64,000 nt of DNA from Mariprofundus sp. NF (GCF_013387455.1 NZ_VWNC01000005.1:141442-205441), one strand, 5' to 3'; shown: positions 28,289-37,824, counted from the first letter of the stretch. Translations and numbers: made by a program. The notes: a model not told the origin generated them from the letters alone.

Positions 28289-29352
28289 TGAATGCTATTG
28301 AGGTCCGGCAGCAGATCGAACAAGCCTATAACGATTGTTCTCCACTCAATATTATTGGTGGCGGAACAAAGTCCTGGTACGGCCGCGAAGCTGTAGGTGA
28401 AGCGCTGAATGTTTCCGGTAATAGCGGCATTGTCTCCTACCAGCCGACAGAGTTGGTGATTACCGCAGGCGCAGGCACAAAGCTTGCCGAGATTGCTGAT
28501 GCTCTGGATGGGCATCGCCAACGGCTGCCATTCGATCCACCATACTTTGGTGATGATGCAACCCTCGGCGGCACGATTGCCTGCGGTTTCTCAGGGCCGC
28601 GCAGGCCTTATGCAGGGGCATGCCGCGATTTTGTACTCGGTTGCCGCATGGTCAATGGTAAGGGTGAGGAGATGCGCTTTGGTGGCGAGGTGATGAAGAA
28701 TGTCGCCGGATTTGATCTCTCAAGGGTGATGGCCGGTAGCCTTGGTACACTCGGCGTGTTGCTTGAGGTTTCGCTGAAGGTGTTGCCGCACAGGCAGGCT
28801 GAACAGACCCTGGCGATCGAAGCTGACTATCAGCGTGCAATCGGTCTGATGAACCGCTGGGCAGGCACGCCACTGCCGGTCACGGCCATGGCTGCAGATG
28901 GTGAGCGGATCTATTTCCGAATCTGTGGCACTGAATCGGCAGTTAGAAAATCAGCTGGTCTGATCGGTGGAGAGATTTACGAGGATGGCCTGCAGCTCTG
29001 GAAAGATATTCGCGAGCATCAACTACCTTTTTTCGACGGTCCGCGACCACTATGGCGTCTCTCCGTGCCGTCAGATGCTGAACATCCGCTGCTTGCTGAC
29101 GCAAAAGATGCAGACTGGTTTATCGGTTGGGGTGGAGCACAGCGCTGGTTGATCTCAGATCTTCCTGCTGAGCAGATCTTTGCAGCTGCCTCTGCAGCCG
29201 GTGGCCATGCCACGCTATTTCGTGGCGGTGATCGAAGCGGGCAAGTGTTTGCACCACTGAGTGGCGGTCAGATGCTTCTGCAAAAGCGACTGAAAGCGGC
29301 GTTTGATCCTAAGGCGATCCTCAATCCCGGCCGTATGTACAGGGAAATATAG
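28288..29352 (+). CDS. glcE: Glycolate oxidase subunit GlcE
   Basis: The 354-residue second FAD-binding subunit. It begins with the PP-loop IIGGGTKSWYGRE and has LGGTIACGFSGPRRPYAG and GEVMKNVAGFDLSRVMAGSLGTLG. It ends with ILNPGRMYREI, close to the C-terminus usual for GlcE. It lacks a C-terminal FAD-oxidase domain, as expected. Coupled to glcD by a one-base overlap and followed by glcF after 15 bp. Confidence 0.93.
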   Translation: MNAIEVRQQIEQAYNDCSPLNIIGGGTKSWYGREAVGEALNVSGNSGIVSYQPTELVITAGAGTKLAEIADALDGHRQRLPFDPPYFGDDATLGGTIACGFSGPRRPYAGACRDFVLGCRMVNGKGEEMRFGGEVMKNVAGFDLSRVMAGSLGTLGVLLEVSLKVLPHRQAEQTLAIEADYQRAIGLMNRWAGTPLPVTAMAADGERIYFRICGTESAVRKSAGLIGGEIYEDGLQLWKDIREHQLPFFDGPRPLWRLSVPSDAEHPLLADAKDADWFIGWGGAQRWLISDLPAEQIFAAASAAGGHATLFRGGDRSGQVFAPLSGGQMLLQKRLKAAFDPKAILNPGRMYREI

Positions 29353-29367
29353 TGAGCAGGTCCTAGG

Positions 29368-30603
29368 ATGCAGACGAAGATTCCAGCTGAGAAACTGGCC
29401 AGTGAAGCAGGTAGAGAGGCAGATCGTATTCTGCGCTCCTGCGTGCACTGTGGATTCTGCACCGCAACATGCCCGACCTACCAGCTGCTTGGCGATGAGT
29501 TGGACGGGCCACGCGGGCGCATCTACCTGATCAAGGAGATGCTGGAGAGCGGTAGCGTTACCGACAAGACACGTGACCATCTTGATCGTTGTCTCACCTG
29601 TCGCAGCTGTGAATCGACCTGTCCATCCGGTGTTGAATATGCCCATCTTCTCGATATTGGTCGTGAACTGTGTGAGGCGGGAACTGAGCGACCAATGGGT
29701 GAGCGGCTTCACCGTAAAGCTATGGTGGCCCTGCTTCCCAATCGGGCTCGTTTTTCATTGTTGCTTAAGGGGGCATCTCTTATTAAACCACTGCTGCCAA
29801 AGCGGTTGAAAGCTTCGCTTCCATCTGTTTCTCAGACCCCGCTGAATTGGCCGCAGCTCAGGCATGAGCGCAAGGTGTTGTTGATCGAGGGGTGTGTGCA
29901 GCCGGTGCTTGATGCGGGCATCGACCGTGCTGCGGCTATTGTCCTGGATCGGGCAGGGATTTCGGTGCAGCGCACAGGCATGGCCCAGTGTTGCGGGGCG
30001 CTGGAGCATCATCTGAATGCAACCGATGCCGCACATAAACGTATGCGTAGCAATATCGACCACTGGTGGCCTTATCTTGAAGCAGGTGTAGAGGCGATCA
30101 TTTCTACTGCAAGTGCCTGTGCCCTGCAGCTTAAAGAGTATGGCTACCTGCTGCGTAACGATCCGGCATATGCAGAGAAGGCAAAGCAGATTTCAGCACT
30201 AACTGCTGATATTTCTGAATTGATAGCCAGGCAGGAACTGCCTGCAACAAATGGTGATGGTGAGAAAATCGCTTTCCACGCGTCATGTACGCTACAGCAT
30301 GGCCAGAAGCTGAGCGGTGTTGTCGAGGCGATCCTTAGCAAAGCAGGCTATGAGCTTGTAGCTGTCAATAACAGCCACCTCTGCTGCGGTGCAGCTGGAA
30401 CCTATACGCTACTGCAACCTGAGATTGGCGAGGCGCTGAGTATGAATAAAATAGAGTCACTTGAGGCAGGGCAACCAGCTCGCATTGCCACGGCCAATAT
30501 CGGCTGCATGAAACAGATAGAGGCTGGCAGCGAGATTCCGGTGGTACACTGGATTGAGTTGCTGGCTGAGTTGTACGAAAAACCACAAACAGATAGAGGG
30601 TGA
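29368..30603 (+). CDS. glcF: Glycolate oxidase iron-sulfur subunit GlcF
   Basis: The 411-residue Fe-S subunit that passes electrons from the flavin subunits. Two 4Fe-4S clusters are encoded by CVHCGFCTATCP (residues about 28-39) and CLTCRSCESTCP (about 77-88). Two CCG cysteine-rich domains follow, with AQCCGALEHH and NSHLCCGAAGTY. This completes a three-subunit GlcDEF glycolate dehydrogenase coupled to quinone or another acceptor. The next gene, an aminotransferase for glyoxylate, starts 52 bp later. Confidence 0.94.
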   Translation: MQTKIPAEKLASEAGREADRILRSCVHCGFCTATCPTYQLLGDELDGPRGRIYLIKEMLESGSVTDKTRDHLDRCLTCRSCESTCPSGVEYAHLLDIGRELCEAGTERPMGERLHRKAMVALLPNRARFSLLLKGASLIKPLLPKRLKASLPSVSQTPLNWPQLRHERKVLLIEGCVQPVLDAGIDRAAAIVLDRAGISVQRTGMAQCCGALEHHLNATDAAHKRMRSNIDHWWPYLEAGVEAIISTASACALQLKEYGYLLRNDPAYAEKAKQISALTADISELIARQELPATNGDGEKIAFHASCTLQHGQKLSGVVEAILSKAGYELVAVNNSHLCCGAAGTYTLLQPEIGEALSMNKIESLEAGQPARIATANIGCMKQIEAGSEIPVVHWIELLAELYEKPQTDRG

Positions 30604-30655
30604 TGCAGGCGAATATTTTTTCTAGTCTGTAGCCAGCCAAATAGAGAGGTAGAAC

Positions 30656-31831
30656 ATGACAACATCATTTTATCCACCACAACGCACGCTGATGGGGCCC
30701 GGCCCTTCGGATGTAAATCCGCGAATATCCCAGGCGATGGCGAGGCCAACCATCGGCCATCTCGATCCGATGTTTGTTGCTATGATGGATGAGATGAAGG
30801 AGTTGCTGCAGTACGCCTTCCAGACTGAGAATCAGTTGACCATTCCAGTCTCCGCACCCGGTTCTGCCGGCATGGAGACCTGCTTCGTCAATCTAGTCGA
30901 ACCCGGTGATACAGTGATTGTCTGCCAGAACGGTGTTTTTGGTGGTCGCATGAAAGAGAATGTCGAACGCTGTGGTGCTACTGCTGTGATGGTACAGGAT
31001 GAGTGGGGCAGGGCGGTCGATGCCAACAAACTTGAAGATGCACTTAAAGGACATCCGGAGGCGAAGGTGGTTGCCTTCGTACATGCTGAAACTTCAACCG
31101 GCGCATCCTCGGATGTGAAAACACTCGTGGAGCTGGCACATCAATATGACTGCCTGACCATCGTTGATACGGTCACCTCGCTCGGCGGTACCGAGCTGCG
31201 TGTCGATGCGTGGGGCGTGGATGCGATCTACTCCGGCACCCAGAAGTGTCTGTCCTGTGTTCCGGGCCTGTCGCCTGTTTCGTTTAATGAGCGCGCTATT
31301 GAGGTGATCAAAGGGCGTAAATCGCCGGTGCAGAGCTGGTTCCTCGATCTGAATCTGGTGATGGGTTACTGGGGGCAGGGTGCCAAGCGCGCTTACCACC
31401 ATACCGCCCCGGTTAATACCCTCTATGCACTGCATGAGTCGCTGGTGATTCTGCAGGAGGAGGGGCTGGAGAACTCATGGACCAGACATCGCCTGCATCA
31501 CAATGCACTGAAGGCAGGCCTTGAAGCGCTGGGGCTCTCATTTGTGGTGCCTGAGGCGGAGCGGCTGCCCCAACTTAATGCCGTAACTATTCCCGATGGT
31601 GTTGATGATGCCGCAGTGCGTGGTGCTCTGCTTAATGACTATAATCTTGAGATCGGGGCAGGGCTTGGGCCTATGGCAGGCACGGTATGGCGTATCGGAC
31701 TGATGGGTTATGCCGCACGCAAGGATAATGTGCTGAAATGTCTGGCTGCACTTGATGAGGTGCTAGGCCGGGTAGATGCACCGGTGAACAATGGTGTTGC
31801 TGTAGCCGCAGCGCTGGCCGCGTACGAATAA
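30656..31831 (+). CDS. Serine/alanine-glyoxylate aminotransferase family (class V PLP)
   Basis: A 391-residue PLP enzyme expected to convert glyoxylate to glycine using alanine or serine as donor. N-terminal LMGPGPSDVNPRI is typical. The PLP-binding Asp lies in LTIVDTVTSLGG and the Schiff-base Lys in SGTQKCLSCVPGL. GNxGS-like features appear as SAPGSAGMETC. An RBS (AGAGGTAG) precedes the ATG. Its placement directly after glcDEF makes glyoxylate the likely substrate; the donor is unknown. The last ~15 residues are Ala-rich. Confidence 0.9.
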   Translation: MTTSFYPPQRTLMGPGPSDVNPRISQAMARPTIGHLDPMFVAMMDEMKELLQYAFQTENQLTIPVSAPGSAGMETCFVNLVEPGDTVIVCQNGVFGGRMKENVERCGATAVMVQDEWGRAVDANKLEDALKGHPEAKVVAFVHAETSTGASSDVKTLVELAHQYDCLTIVDTVTSLGGTELRVDAWGVDAIYSGTQKCLSCVPGLSPVSFNERAIEVIKGRKSPVQSWFLDLNLVMGYWGQGAKRAYHHTAPVNTLYALHESLVILQEEGLENSWTRHRLHHNALKAGLEALGLSFVVPEAERLPQLNAVTIPDGVDDAAVRGALLNDYNLEIGAGLGPMAGTVWRIGLMGYAARKDNVLKCLAALDEVLGRVDAPVNNGVAVAAALAAYE

Positions 31832-31838
31832 TAAAGAT

Positions 31839-31867
31839 ATGCCCGGGGTATATATTGCCCTGGGCAT
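31839..31867. terminator. Hairpin between convergent genes
   Basis: ATGCCCGGGG / CCCTGGGCAT with one mismatch and a 9-nt loop, lying between the rightward aminotransferase and the leftward cNMP protein. A bidirectional end structure is likely; the T-run is poor. Confidence 0.5.
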
Positions 31868-31898
31868 GCTTCAATATTGATTGGTTTTCAGTCCTGAA

Positions 31899-32306
31899 TT
31901 ACCTGTCGTAAACCTTTTTCATAGCCGTATCACGCAGTAGCTTGGCAAACGCAGGGTATTGGCTGCAAGCGGCATCAATGGTTTCAGTTGGAAACAGAAT
32001 GGCCTCTACTTCACCAACGGCAATGACATCAGCTACAGGTGGGCTGATCTTTGACATTGATACCTCACCGGCGGTATCACCAGCCTGCTGCCTGTCCACT
32101 TCGGTACCATTGGAGATCACTTTCACACTTCCCGAAATCAGCAGGAATAGCGATCTGTTTTCACCATTCTCTTCGATCAGTTTTTCATCGGAGCTGAATG
32201 TTGTAATGGTGCTGTGATCAGCCATCAGAGCTAAACCTTCGGCAGGCAGAGGGGCAAAAAGGGGGTTGCCCTTCATCAATGTTATAGTGTTTGCCGTATC
32301 AATCAT
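31899..32306 (-). CDS. Single cyclic-nucleotide-binding-domain protein
   Basis: A 135-residue protein made of one cNMP-binding fold only: MKGNPLFAPLPAEGLALMADHS leading helix, EENGENRSLFLLISGSVKV and the GEVSMSKISPPVADVIAVGE barrel region. There is no HTH, kinase or channel domain. The phosphate-binding arginine of true cAMP/cGMP binders (usually after FGE...A) is not present, so it may have lost nucleotide binding. Single CNB proteins act in trans as regulatory subunits; the partner here is unknown. Divergent from mutL. Confidence 0.8.
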   Translation of the reverse strand: MIDTANTITLMKGNPLFAPLPAEGLALMADHSTITTFSSDEKLIEENGENRSLFLLISGSVKVISNGTEVDRQQAGDTAGEVSMSKISPPVADVIAVGEVEAILFPTETIDAACSQYPAFAKLLRDTAMKKVYDR

Positions 32307-32471
32307 ATCAGACCCCTGTTTCAGAATCGCAACACTCTAGAGATCAATTAGGGATGTGCACCTTTTGATTATGAAGGTGGATTGTTTGCATTAAAAAAAG
32401 CAGATTTGCGCTACTTCTACTATTAAGGAGCTCCATTATCACTGTTTGCCTCTCTCTCTCTGAGCTAGCTG

Positions 32472-34280
32472 ATGCCTGATCAACTGATACATATTCTTTC
32501 ACCACAGGTGGCCAACCAGATCGCTGCCGGTGAAGTGGTGGAGCGTCCTGCCTCTGCAGTCAAAGAGCTGGTGGAGAACTCACTTGATTCCGGTGCCAGC
32601 AGAGTTGTTGTGCGCATCACTGGCGCAGGCAAAAAGTCGATTGTGATTGAGGATGACGGCTGTGGCATGAGTGCTGCGGATGCCGAACTGGCACTGCAGC
32701 GCCACGCCACCAGTAAAATTGAGAGCTCGGAAGATCTGCATCTGATCGCCAGCCACGGCTTTCGCGGAGAGGCGCTGCCTTCGATCGCTTCGGTTTCACG
32801 TTTTCGTATGCAGACGGCTCTGGCAGGCAGCAGTGAAGGGGTTGAGGTGCGCGTAGATGGTGGTGGCACTACCGAGGTGCGTCCGGCCCCGCCTCGCAAA
32901 GGCACCCGCATCGAGGTGCTTGATCTCTTTCTCAACACACCTGCACGGCTGAATTTTATGCGCACCGACAAAACCGAGGATGCCGCGATTGTTGAGGTGT
33001 TCCGCTCACTGGCCCTGGCCAATCCATCGGTGGCCATGCTGCTGGAGCTTGATGGTCGCAAACGTTTTGATTTTTCACCACAGGATGAGCGATCGCGCGT
33101 GATGGCGATTCTGGGTGGTGATTTTGCCGACAATAGTATCGAGATGGCTATCGAACATGAGGGGATGCAGATCTCCGGCCATCTGGGTTTGCCGACATTC
33201 CACCATCGCGACTCCACGCGCATGCTGTTTATGGTCAATGGGCGTGTGATTCGCGACAAACAACTACTGGCAGCCGTGCGTGCAGGTTACCGCGATGTGA
33301 TGTTCCATGACCGCTATCCTGTGGCAGTGATCAGCATTGAGATCGACCCGGCGGATGTTGATGTCAATGTACATCCGGCCAAGCGCGAGGTGCGCTTCAG
33401 ATCGCCGCAGGCTGTTCGGGCAGGGGTGATATCCTGCATTCGTGCCGCGATTGAACAGTTCGGAAAATCCGTTTCATCTACAACTACCGATCAGGCGATG
33501 CGTTCGATGCAGTATGGAGGGGGGGCAACAGGTGCAGCTTCTTCGGGTGGCGGTATGCCACGTTTTGCATCCGGTGATTTCAGACCTCCATCATCGACAT
33601 CAATGCCGAGAGATGTGCAATCCATGCTTTTCTCTTCTCCACGGGTTGCGGAACCTGCTTCGGAGTATGGCATGAATGGGCAGCCTGACTTGGGTCATCC
33701 GCTGGCCCAGATTCACCGCTGTTACATTCTGGCTCAGACCGAAGCGGGTGTGATCCTTGTTGATCAACATGCGGCACACGAGCGCATGACCTACGAAAAA
33801 TTAAAGAAGCAGCTGGCGGGTAAAAAAGTATCCAGTCAGAAGCTGTTGACCCCTGAGTCACTACAGACTGATGGAAAAACGGCGGCCTGGCTGCATGAAC
33901 ACGCCGAAGAGCTGCAACCCTTTGGTGTGGAGCTTGAGATTAGTGGTGATGAGCTGTTTCTGATTCGTGCTGTGCCAGCCATGCTGGTGCGCGAACCGGC
34001 TGTCGAACTGGTAGCCGAGCTTGTAGAGAGCATCATGCTGATCGGGGCTGACTCTGAAGCTGATGGTCGCGGACTGGGGCGCATTCTTGAGCGCTGGTTG
34101 GGTAATCGCGCCTGTAAAGGTTCAATTAAATCCGGTCGCCTGCTCTCCCATGAGGAGCAGGAGGCGCTGCTGCGCGAGATGGAGCTCACCCCCAATATCG
34201 CCCAGTGTAATCATGGTCGCCCCACCTATGTCAGTCTGTCGCTCAATGATCTGGATCGTCTGTTTGGAAGGAAAGAGTAG
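32472..34280 (+). CDS. mutL: DNA mismatch repair protein MutL (endonuclease type)
   Basis: A 602-residue MutL. The GHKL ATPase is typical: NQIAAGEVVERPASAVKELV, DDGCGM, RHATSKI, FRGEALPSIASV. The C-terminal domain carries the latent-endonuclease motif DQHAAHERMTYE (matching DQHA-x2-E-x4-E), followed by ACKGSIK, CNHGRPT and a terminal FGR, all belonging to the metal-binding set. So this MutL probably nicks DNA itself, unlike E. coli MutL. The RBS at ATG 32472 is weak; an AAGGAG lies 40 nt upstream, before a tiny ATT-initiated frame that overlaps the start, which may hint at coupling. Confidence 0.96.
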   Translation: MPDQLIHILSPQVANQIAAGEVVERPASAVKELVENSLDSGASRVVVRITGAGKKSIVIEDDGCGMSAADAELALQRHATSKIESSEDLHLIASHGFRGEALPSIASVSRFRMQTALAGSSEGVEVRVDGGGTTEVRPAPPRKGTRIEVLDLFLNTPARLNFMRTDKTEDAAIVEVFRSLALANPSVAMLLELDGRKRFDFSPQDERSRVMAILGGDFADNSIEMAIEHEGMQISGHLGLPTFHHRDSTRMLFMVNGRVIRDKQLLAAVRAGYRDVMFHDRYPVAVISIEIDPADVDVNVHPAKREVRFRSPQAVRAGVISCIRAAIEQFGKSVSSTTTDQAMRSMQYGGGATGAASSGGGMPRFASGDFRPPSSTSMPRDVQSMLFSSPRVAEPASEYGMNGQPDLGHPLAQIHRCYILAQTEAGVILVDQHAAHERMTYEKLKKQLAGKKVSSQKLLTPESLQTDGKTAAWLHEHAEELQPFGVELEISGDELFLIRAVPAMLVREPAVELVAELVESIMLIGADSEADGRGLGRILERWLGNRACKGSIKSGRLLSHEEQEALLREMELTPNIAQCNHGRPTYVSLSLNDLDRLFGRKE

Positions 34281-35440
34281 TGCATCTTGATCCGGTGATT
34301 CTGGTGATCACCATTGTGCTGTTTTTCTCCATGCTCATGGCTTATGTCGCGATGCGGGTGAAGTTACCGATTGTGGTCGCTTATATTCTTACCGGCATTG
34401 TTATCGGACCTTCCGGGTTTGCTGTGATTGAAGATCATGATCTGGTTACACGTATTGGTGAGATAGGTGTGATCATGCTGCTCTTTTTTGTCGGTATGGA
34501 GGTCTCTATTCCGCGCCTGATGCAGGGTTGGAAGGTGGCCTTTGTCGGCACCAATATTCAGATTATTATCAGTGTTGTTGCCTGTGTTGGCCTGGCTCTT
34601 ATTTTTGATATGAGCTGGCAGCAGGGTGTGCTCTACGGTTTTATTATCAGCCTTTCCAGTACTGCCGTTGTTTTGAGGATGTTGCAGGACTCCGGAGAGC
34701 TGGAGCTGCCAATGGGGCAGAGTGCGCTGGGTGTATTGCTTGTTCAGGATATGGCGATCATTCCGATGATGATCATCCTCAGTATGCTTGGCAGTGGTGA
34801 TGATATCTCGGTTTCAGGCATTGCTGTGCAGGTGGCTGGTGGTGTTGCCATCCTTCTATTTGTCTTCTGGCTGATGCGTAGTAATCGTTTTCATATACCT
34901 GAGGCGCTGTTGGGCAGTTATGAGCACCGGATGATGCTTGGCCTGCTCCTCTGTCTCGGTTCTGCTTCGCTGACCGGCTGGCTGGGCCTCTCTCCTGCAT
35001 TGGGTGCTTTTCTGGCCGGGGTGCTGCTGGCTTCCTCAGATCAGTCCAAATGGGTGCATGAACATCTAGGTCCGGTACAGGTCATATTTATGGCGATGTT
35101 TTTTCTCTCTGTCGGCATGCTTGTCGAGATCGAGGTGCTGCTGGCGCACTGGCAGTTGGTGCTGGGCGCCACACTGCTGGTCTTTATGTTTAATGCAGGT
35201 ACTAATGTTTTTGTTATGAAGGCGCTGGGAGAAGATTGGGAGTCATCACTGATCACTGCCGGTCTGCTCAGTCAGATCGGAGAGTTCTCATTTCTGCTGG
35301 CTGCTGTCGGCATGCATGTGGCCTTGATCAATGAAGCCCAACACTCGATGACTGTGCTGGTGATTGCACTGACCCTAATGTTAAGCCCGTTATGGCTGTC
35401 GATCATTAAACGTTTTGCCCGAATGAGGGGTGTCATATGA
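34280..35440 (+). CDS. CPA2-family cation:proton antiporter (Kef-type membrane domain)
   Basis: A 386-residue membrane protein starting at GTG 34280, overlapping the mutL stop (TAGTG). It has about 12 helices. The Na+/H+ exchanger features include VVAYILTGIVIGPSGFAVI, LFFVGMEVSIPRLM, SLSSTAVVLRMLQDSG (the unwound helix region) and LGAFLAGVLLASSDQSKWV. There is no RCK/TrkA-N domain, which KefB/C carry, so control must be elsewhere. The transported ion is unknown. Confidence 0.85.
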   Translation: MHLDPVILVITIVLFFSMLMAYVAMRVKLPIVVAYILTGIVIGPSGFAVIEDHDLVTRIGEIGVIMLLFFVGMEVSIPRLMQGWKVAFVGTNIQIIISVVACVGLALIFDMSWQQGVLYGFIISLSSTAVVLRMLQDSGELELPMGQSALGVLLVQDMAIIPMMIILSMLGSGDDISVSGIAVQVAGGVAILLFVFWLMRSNRFHIPEALLGSYEHRMMLGLLLCLGSASLTGWLGLSPALGAFLAGVLLASSDQSKWVHEHLGPVQVIFMAMFFLSVGMLVEIEVLLAHWQLVLGATLLVFMFNAGTNVFVMKALGEDWESSLITAGLLSQIGEFSFLLAAVGMHVALINEAQHSMTVLVIALTLMLSPLWLSIIKRFARMRGVI

Positions 35441-35453
35441 AGGCGGTAAAACA

Positions 35454-36386
35454 TTGAACAGAGCTAATGAAGTGAAATTGTCAGCCGTTGCATTGATGGG
35501 CGCTACAGCTACGGGTAAGTCGTCGCTGGCGCTTCAGGTGGCTAAAGCAGCGCAGAGCTCGATTATCTGTTGTGACTCGATGCAGCTCTATCGCGGGCTG
35601 GATATAGGCACAGCCAAACCAACTGCCGATGAGCGTAGTGAAGTAAGCCACTTTCTTGTCGATTGCTGTGAGTTGCCTGATCACTATTCGGCAGCACGCT
35701 GGGCCGAAGAGGCGCGGCTGAAAATCGCCAGCGAAAATGCGGCGGGGCGCATACCGCTGATTGTCGGTGGTACAGGGCTCTATCTTAAAGCGCTGCTGGA
35801 AGGTTTTGCCGATATTCCTGATGAGAAGCCGGAGATACGTAAAAAGTTTGAGATGATGCACTGGGTAGAGGGTGTTGAAGGATTGTATGGCTACCTGCAG
35901 CAGCATGATGCGGTGATGGCGGAGCGGCTGAAGGCCGGTGATAGCCAGCGTATTATGCGTGCCCTCTGTGTGCTGGAGAGTACGGGACGTTCACTGGCTG
36001 ATTGGCAGGCAGAGGCCTCTGCTCAGGTGGTGGCGATCGACTGTCCGGTGTTTGTGCTTGATGTTGAGCGTGAGATTCTGCGCCAGCGTATTGCTGACCG
36101 TTTTCAGTTGATGATGGAGAAAGGCTGGCTGGACGAGGTTCGCTGGTTAGCAGGTTTGAATCTTGTTGATACCCACCCTGCGATGCGGGCGGTGGGATAC
36201 CGGCAGTTGCTTGATCATCTCAAGGGTGAATTGACGCTGGAGAAAGCGATCAGTGATGCTGTCACAGCCACACGGCGATATGCCAAGCGGCAGGTGACCT
36301 GGTTTAACCACCAGACACCTGATGCTCTGCATGGCAGTGCGGATCAGTTGCAAGAAAAAATCATGGAGCAGCTACAGAATAGATGA
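35454..36386 (+). CDS. miaA: tRNA dimethylallyltransferase
   Basis: Adds the isopentenyl group to A37 of tRNAs reading codons that begin with U; partner of MiaB. About 310 aa if started at TTG 35454, which has AAGGCGG 7 nt upstream. A GTG at 35430 is in frame but has no spaced RBS and overlaps the antiporter by 11 nt. Motifs: P-loop ALMGATATGKSSLA, CCDSMQLYRGLDIGTAKP, VGGTGLYLKALLEG, and the C-terminal YAKRQVTWFNHQ. The start is uncertain; the identity is not. hflX follows after 10 bp. Confidence 0.95.
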   Translation: MNRANEVKLSAVALMGATATGKSSLALQVAKAAQSSIICCDSMQLYRGLDIGTAKPTADERSEVSHFLVDCCELPDHYSAARWAEEARLKIASENAAGRIPLIVGGTGLYLKALLEGFADIPDEKPEIRKKFEMMHWVEGVEGLYGYLQQHDAVMAERLKAGDSQRIMRALCVLESTGRSLADWQAEASAQVVAIDCPVFVLDVEREILRQRIADRFQLMMEKGWLDEVRWLAGLNLVDTHPAMRAVGYRQLLDHLKGELTLEKAISDAVTATRRYAKRQVTWFNHQTPDALHGSADQLQEKIMEQLQNR

Positions 36387-36396
36387 GTGTTGAACG

Positions 36397-37701
36397 ATGA
36401 GTGTTGAGATGAACGATACCCAGCAGGCACCGGATGTTGCTATCTGTGTGCACCCGGAGCTAGCCAGTAGACGCATTGGTGATTACGCATGGAAGGCGCG
36501 TGCTGAAGAGTTTATCCGTCTTGTTGAGAGTAGTAGTTGTGAACTGGTGAACTCCTTTCGTTTTGGCGTGCGCAGGGCGATTCCCGGCACACTGCTCGGT
36601 TCAGGTCAGGTCGAAGAGATACGTCTGCAGGTTGAGATACATGAAGCTGTCGTGGTGTTTGTGGATCATCCGCTCTCACCGGTACAGCAGCGTAATCTGG
36701 AGAAGGCGTGGAATGCCAAGGTGGTGGATCGTACCGGTCTTATTCTGGAGATTTTCGCATCACGGGCCCGCACCCGTGAAGGTGTATTGCAGGTGGAGCT
36801 GGCCAGCCTGAACTATCAGTTGGGACGACTGGTGCGCAGCTGGACCCATCTGGAGCGTCAGCGTGGTGGCTTTGGTTTTATGGGTGGTCCGGGTGAGCGT
36901 CAGATTGAGCTGGATCGGCGTATGATCCGGGTCAAGATCCGGTCACTGGAGAAGGATCTTGATAAGGTGCGTCAGATGCGTGCGACGCAGAGGGCAGGGC
37001 GGCTGAAGAAGGATATCCCCACCGTTGCACTGGTGGGTTATACCAATGCCGGAAAATCGACACTTTTCAACTATTTGACCCAATCAGGTGTCTATGTCGC
37101 AGATCAGCTGTTTGCCACGCTTGATCCGACCTTGAGGCTGCTGGAGCTTCCCGGTGGCCTGCGGTTGATGCTCTCTGATACGGTGGGTTTTGTGCAGGAG
37201 CTGCCACATGAGCTGGTTGATGCCTTTCGTGCCACCCTTGAAGAGGTGATCGAGGCTGATCTGATTCTGCATGTGCGTGATGCTGCTGATCCGATGCTGG
37301 CTGAACAGGCCAAGGTGGTTGATGAGACACTGGAGCAGCTTGGTCTGGTTGGCGATCTGGCGCCACCTATACTTGAGGTGATGAACAAAAAGGATCTGGC
37401 TCCCGGATTGCAGAGTTTTCGGGCAGAGACAGTGGCAGGCAGTCGCATCGCCCTCTCAGCTATTACCGGTGACGGGGTGGATGAGTTGATTGAGCTGCTC
37501 TCTGACTGGTTGAAACAGGAGATGCATGAGCTGCATCTGAAGTTTGATCTCTCTGATGGTCGCTCGCTCGCCTTCTGTTACCAGCACGGTTCCGTGCTCT
37601 CCAAATCCGTGGATGAGTCGGTCATTGATGTGGTGGTGCGCATGAATCCTGCTGATGCCGGGCGTCTTGTACTTGATGGAGAGCTGCACCGATTGCAGTA
37701 G
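36397..37701 (+). CDS. hflX: Ribosome-associated GTPase HflX
   Basis: A 434-residue GTPase that splits stalled ribosomes. The N-terminal HflX domain has RFGVRRAIPGTLLGSGQVEE and RTGLILEIFASRARTREG; a linker helix contains GGFGFMGGPGERQIELDRR. The G domain has G1 GYTNAGKSTLF, G3 DTVGFVQELPHELVDAF and G4 NKKDL. A 12-bp direct repeat, GATGAGTGTTGA, spans the miaA stop and the hflX start. This miaA-hflX order is common, although hfq is absent between them here. Confidence 0.95.
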   Translation: MSVEMNDTQQAPDVAICVHPELASRRIGDYAWKARAEEFIRLVESSSCELVNSFRFGVRRAIPGTLLGSGQVEEIRLQVEIHEAVVVFVDHPLSPVQQRNLEKAWNAKVVDRTGLILEIFASRARTREGVLQVELASLNYQLGRLVRSWTHLERQRGGFGFMGGPGERQIELDRRMIRVKIRSLEKDLDKVRQMRATQRAGRLKKDIPTVALVGYTNAGKSTLFNYLTQSGVYVADQLFATLDPTLRLLELPGGLRLMLSDTVGFVQELPHELVDAFRATLEEVIEADLILHVRDAADPMLAEQAKVVDETLEQLGLVGDLAPPILEVMNKKDLAPGLQSFRAETVAGSRIALSAITGDGVDELIELLSDWLKQEMHELHLKFDLSDGRSLAFCYQHGSVLSKSVDESVIDVVVRMNPADAGRLVLDGELHRLQ

Positions 37702-37824
37702 CAAAATCGGCTCTACAGCCGATTGATCACATGAGTGATCACATAGGTGGAAGTCGAAGGTGACGTAACAGCTTCGATTCGCCATAATACGCGCCCCGAA
37801 TTCCTCATGAGTCGGGAGTAGCGT

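Noticed and set aside
32480..33259. A 259-codon open frame on the minus strand inside mutL
   Set aside because: Ser/Arg-rich shadow composition, antisense to conserved MutL motifs.
36372..36410. 12-bp direct repeat GATGAGTGTTGA spanning the miaA stop and hflX start
   Set aside because: It is a small local duplication with both genes intact; no sign of mobility or regulation.
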